Positions 33,087-33,367 of a stretch of DNA of 33,367 nucleotides are shown in pieces. The notes below the pieces were generated by a model. It saw only the letters and a program-made list of their open reading frames with translations. It did not search any database and had not been told where the DNA came from. Made by a program: the position numbers and the translations under genes. This DNA comes from Gemmatimonas phototrophica (GTDB lineage: Bacteria; Latescibacterota; UBA2968; UBA8231), in NCBI GenBank assembly GCA_945861755.1, contig CAMAVQ010000030.1, forward strand, positions 1 to 33,367. Reading direction: 5' to 3'. How positions within the stretch are numbered: position 1 is the stretch's first letter; each line of letters starts with the position of its first letter.

Positions 33087-33367
33087 ATGAGCAGCGGCAT
33101 AGAGACTCTACGCGCCTCGGCGCTGTGTATGGGAATGACCGAGCAGGAGCTCGGGGATTTGCTGGCCGCCGCCGAAGTGCGCACCCATGCGCCTTCCGAC
33201 CGAATCGTCGCCGAGGGCACGCCCAGCGATTGTTTGTTCATTATCGAGGAGGGGGCGGTGCGGGTCGAGAAGGCCAGTTCGGTGGGGGCGATACTCATCG
33301 CCACCATGGGGGAAGAGGGAGATTTTTTCGGCGAGATGTCGCTGATCGACATCCTGCCTCGCTCCGC
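33087..33367 (+). CDS. Cyclic nucleotide-binding (CRP/FNR-like) domain protein, 5' part
   Basis: 93 codons visible from ATG 33087 (GGTGAGG upstream), cut by the window edge. The residues show the cNMP-binding beta-barrel: IVAEGTPSDCLFIIEEGAVRVEK and GEEGDFFGEMSLID, with the phosphate-binding cassette FGEMSLIDxxPRSA just at the edge. Whether a CRP DNA-binding domain, a kinase or another output follows cannot be seen. It has its own promoter. Confidence 0.85.
   Translation, partial: MSSGIETLRASALCMGMTEQELGDLLAAAEVRTHAPSDRIVAEGTPSDCLFIIEEGAVRVEKASSVGAILIATMGEEGDFFGEMSLIDILPRS

Overview
The window is GC-rich bacterial DNA, densely coded on both strands. Lineage evidence is indirect. The 838-residue secreted protein ends in a FlgD-like/type IX secretion sorting domain (a motif around NYPNPFNS, then GVYLYRL near the end), typical of the Fibrobacterota-Chlorobiota-Bacteroidota (FCB) superphylum. 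There are also two phytanoyl-CoA-dioxygenase-like genes and an FG-GAP/ASPIC protein. An uncultured FCB lineage such as Latescibacterota would fit, but this is inference; no rRNA gene is present.

Layout. (1) 1-7928: an exported calcium-binding-repeat lipoprotein (minus strand, running off the left edge) diverges from two PhyH-family oxygenases that flank a secreted beta-propeller sugar-dehydrogenase-like protein. A PurF-type amidophosphoribosyltransferase follows. (2) 7922-11696: a minus-strand unit of ABC ATPase, two ABC-2 permeases of the PF06182 type and a lipoprotein alpha/beta hydrolase, with a strong promoter and a palindromic candidate operator. (3) 11705-12141: about 400 bp bounded by a TTGACA promoter and a strong intrinsic terminator. 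It holds two 64-bp repeats that fold as paired hairpins, and three tiny ORFs with strong ribosome-binding sites. I read it as a separately transcribed structured RNA, possibly with micropeptides. (4) 12192-21459: a minus-strand unit of about 9 kb. In order of transcription it has a 24-codon leader ORF, three paralogous ATP-grasp ligases, a PLP-dependent decarboxylase, an acetylpolyamine-amidohydrolase/HDAC-family deacetylase, a GH95-like glycosidase and a SelW-like protein with an in-frame UGA (CxxU) followed by a bacterial SECIS-like hairpin. The first five large genes overlap or nearly touch, and look like a small-molecule (amide/peptide/polyamine-like) pathway that I cannot match to a known product. 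(5) 21677-25863: a response-regulator pseudogene, a DUF3098-like membrane protein and the conserved translation operon ffh-rpsP-rimM-trmD-rplS. (6) 25876-28616: rsmB, a PASTA-domain membrane protein and rpe. (7) 28687-33367: plus-strand recJ, apgM, a glycerophosphodiester phosphodiesterase, an ECF transporter S component and the start of a cyclic-nucleotide-binding-domain protein.

The most unusual parts are the ATP-grasp/decarboxylase/deacetylase operon, the UGA-containing selenoprotein gene missed by standard ORF calling, and the two-hairpin-repeat RNA between that operon and the ABC transporter genes.
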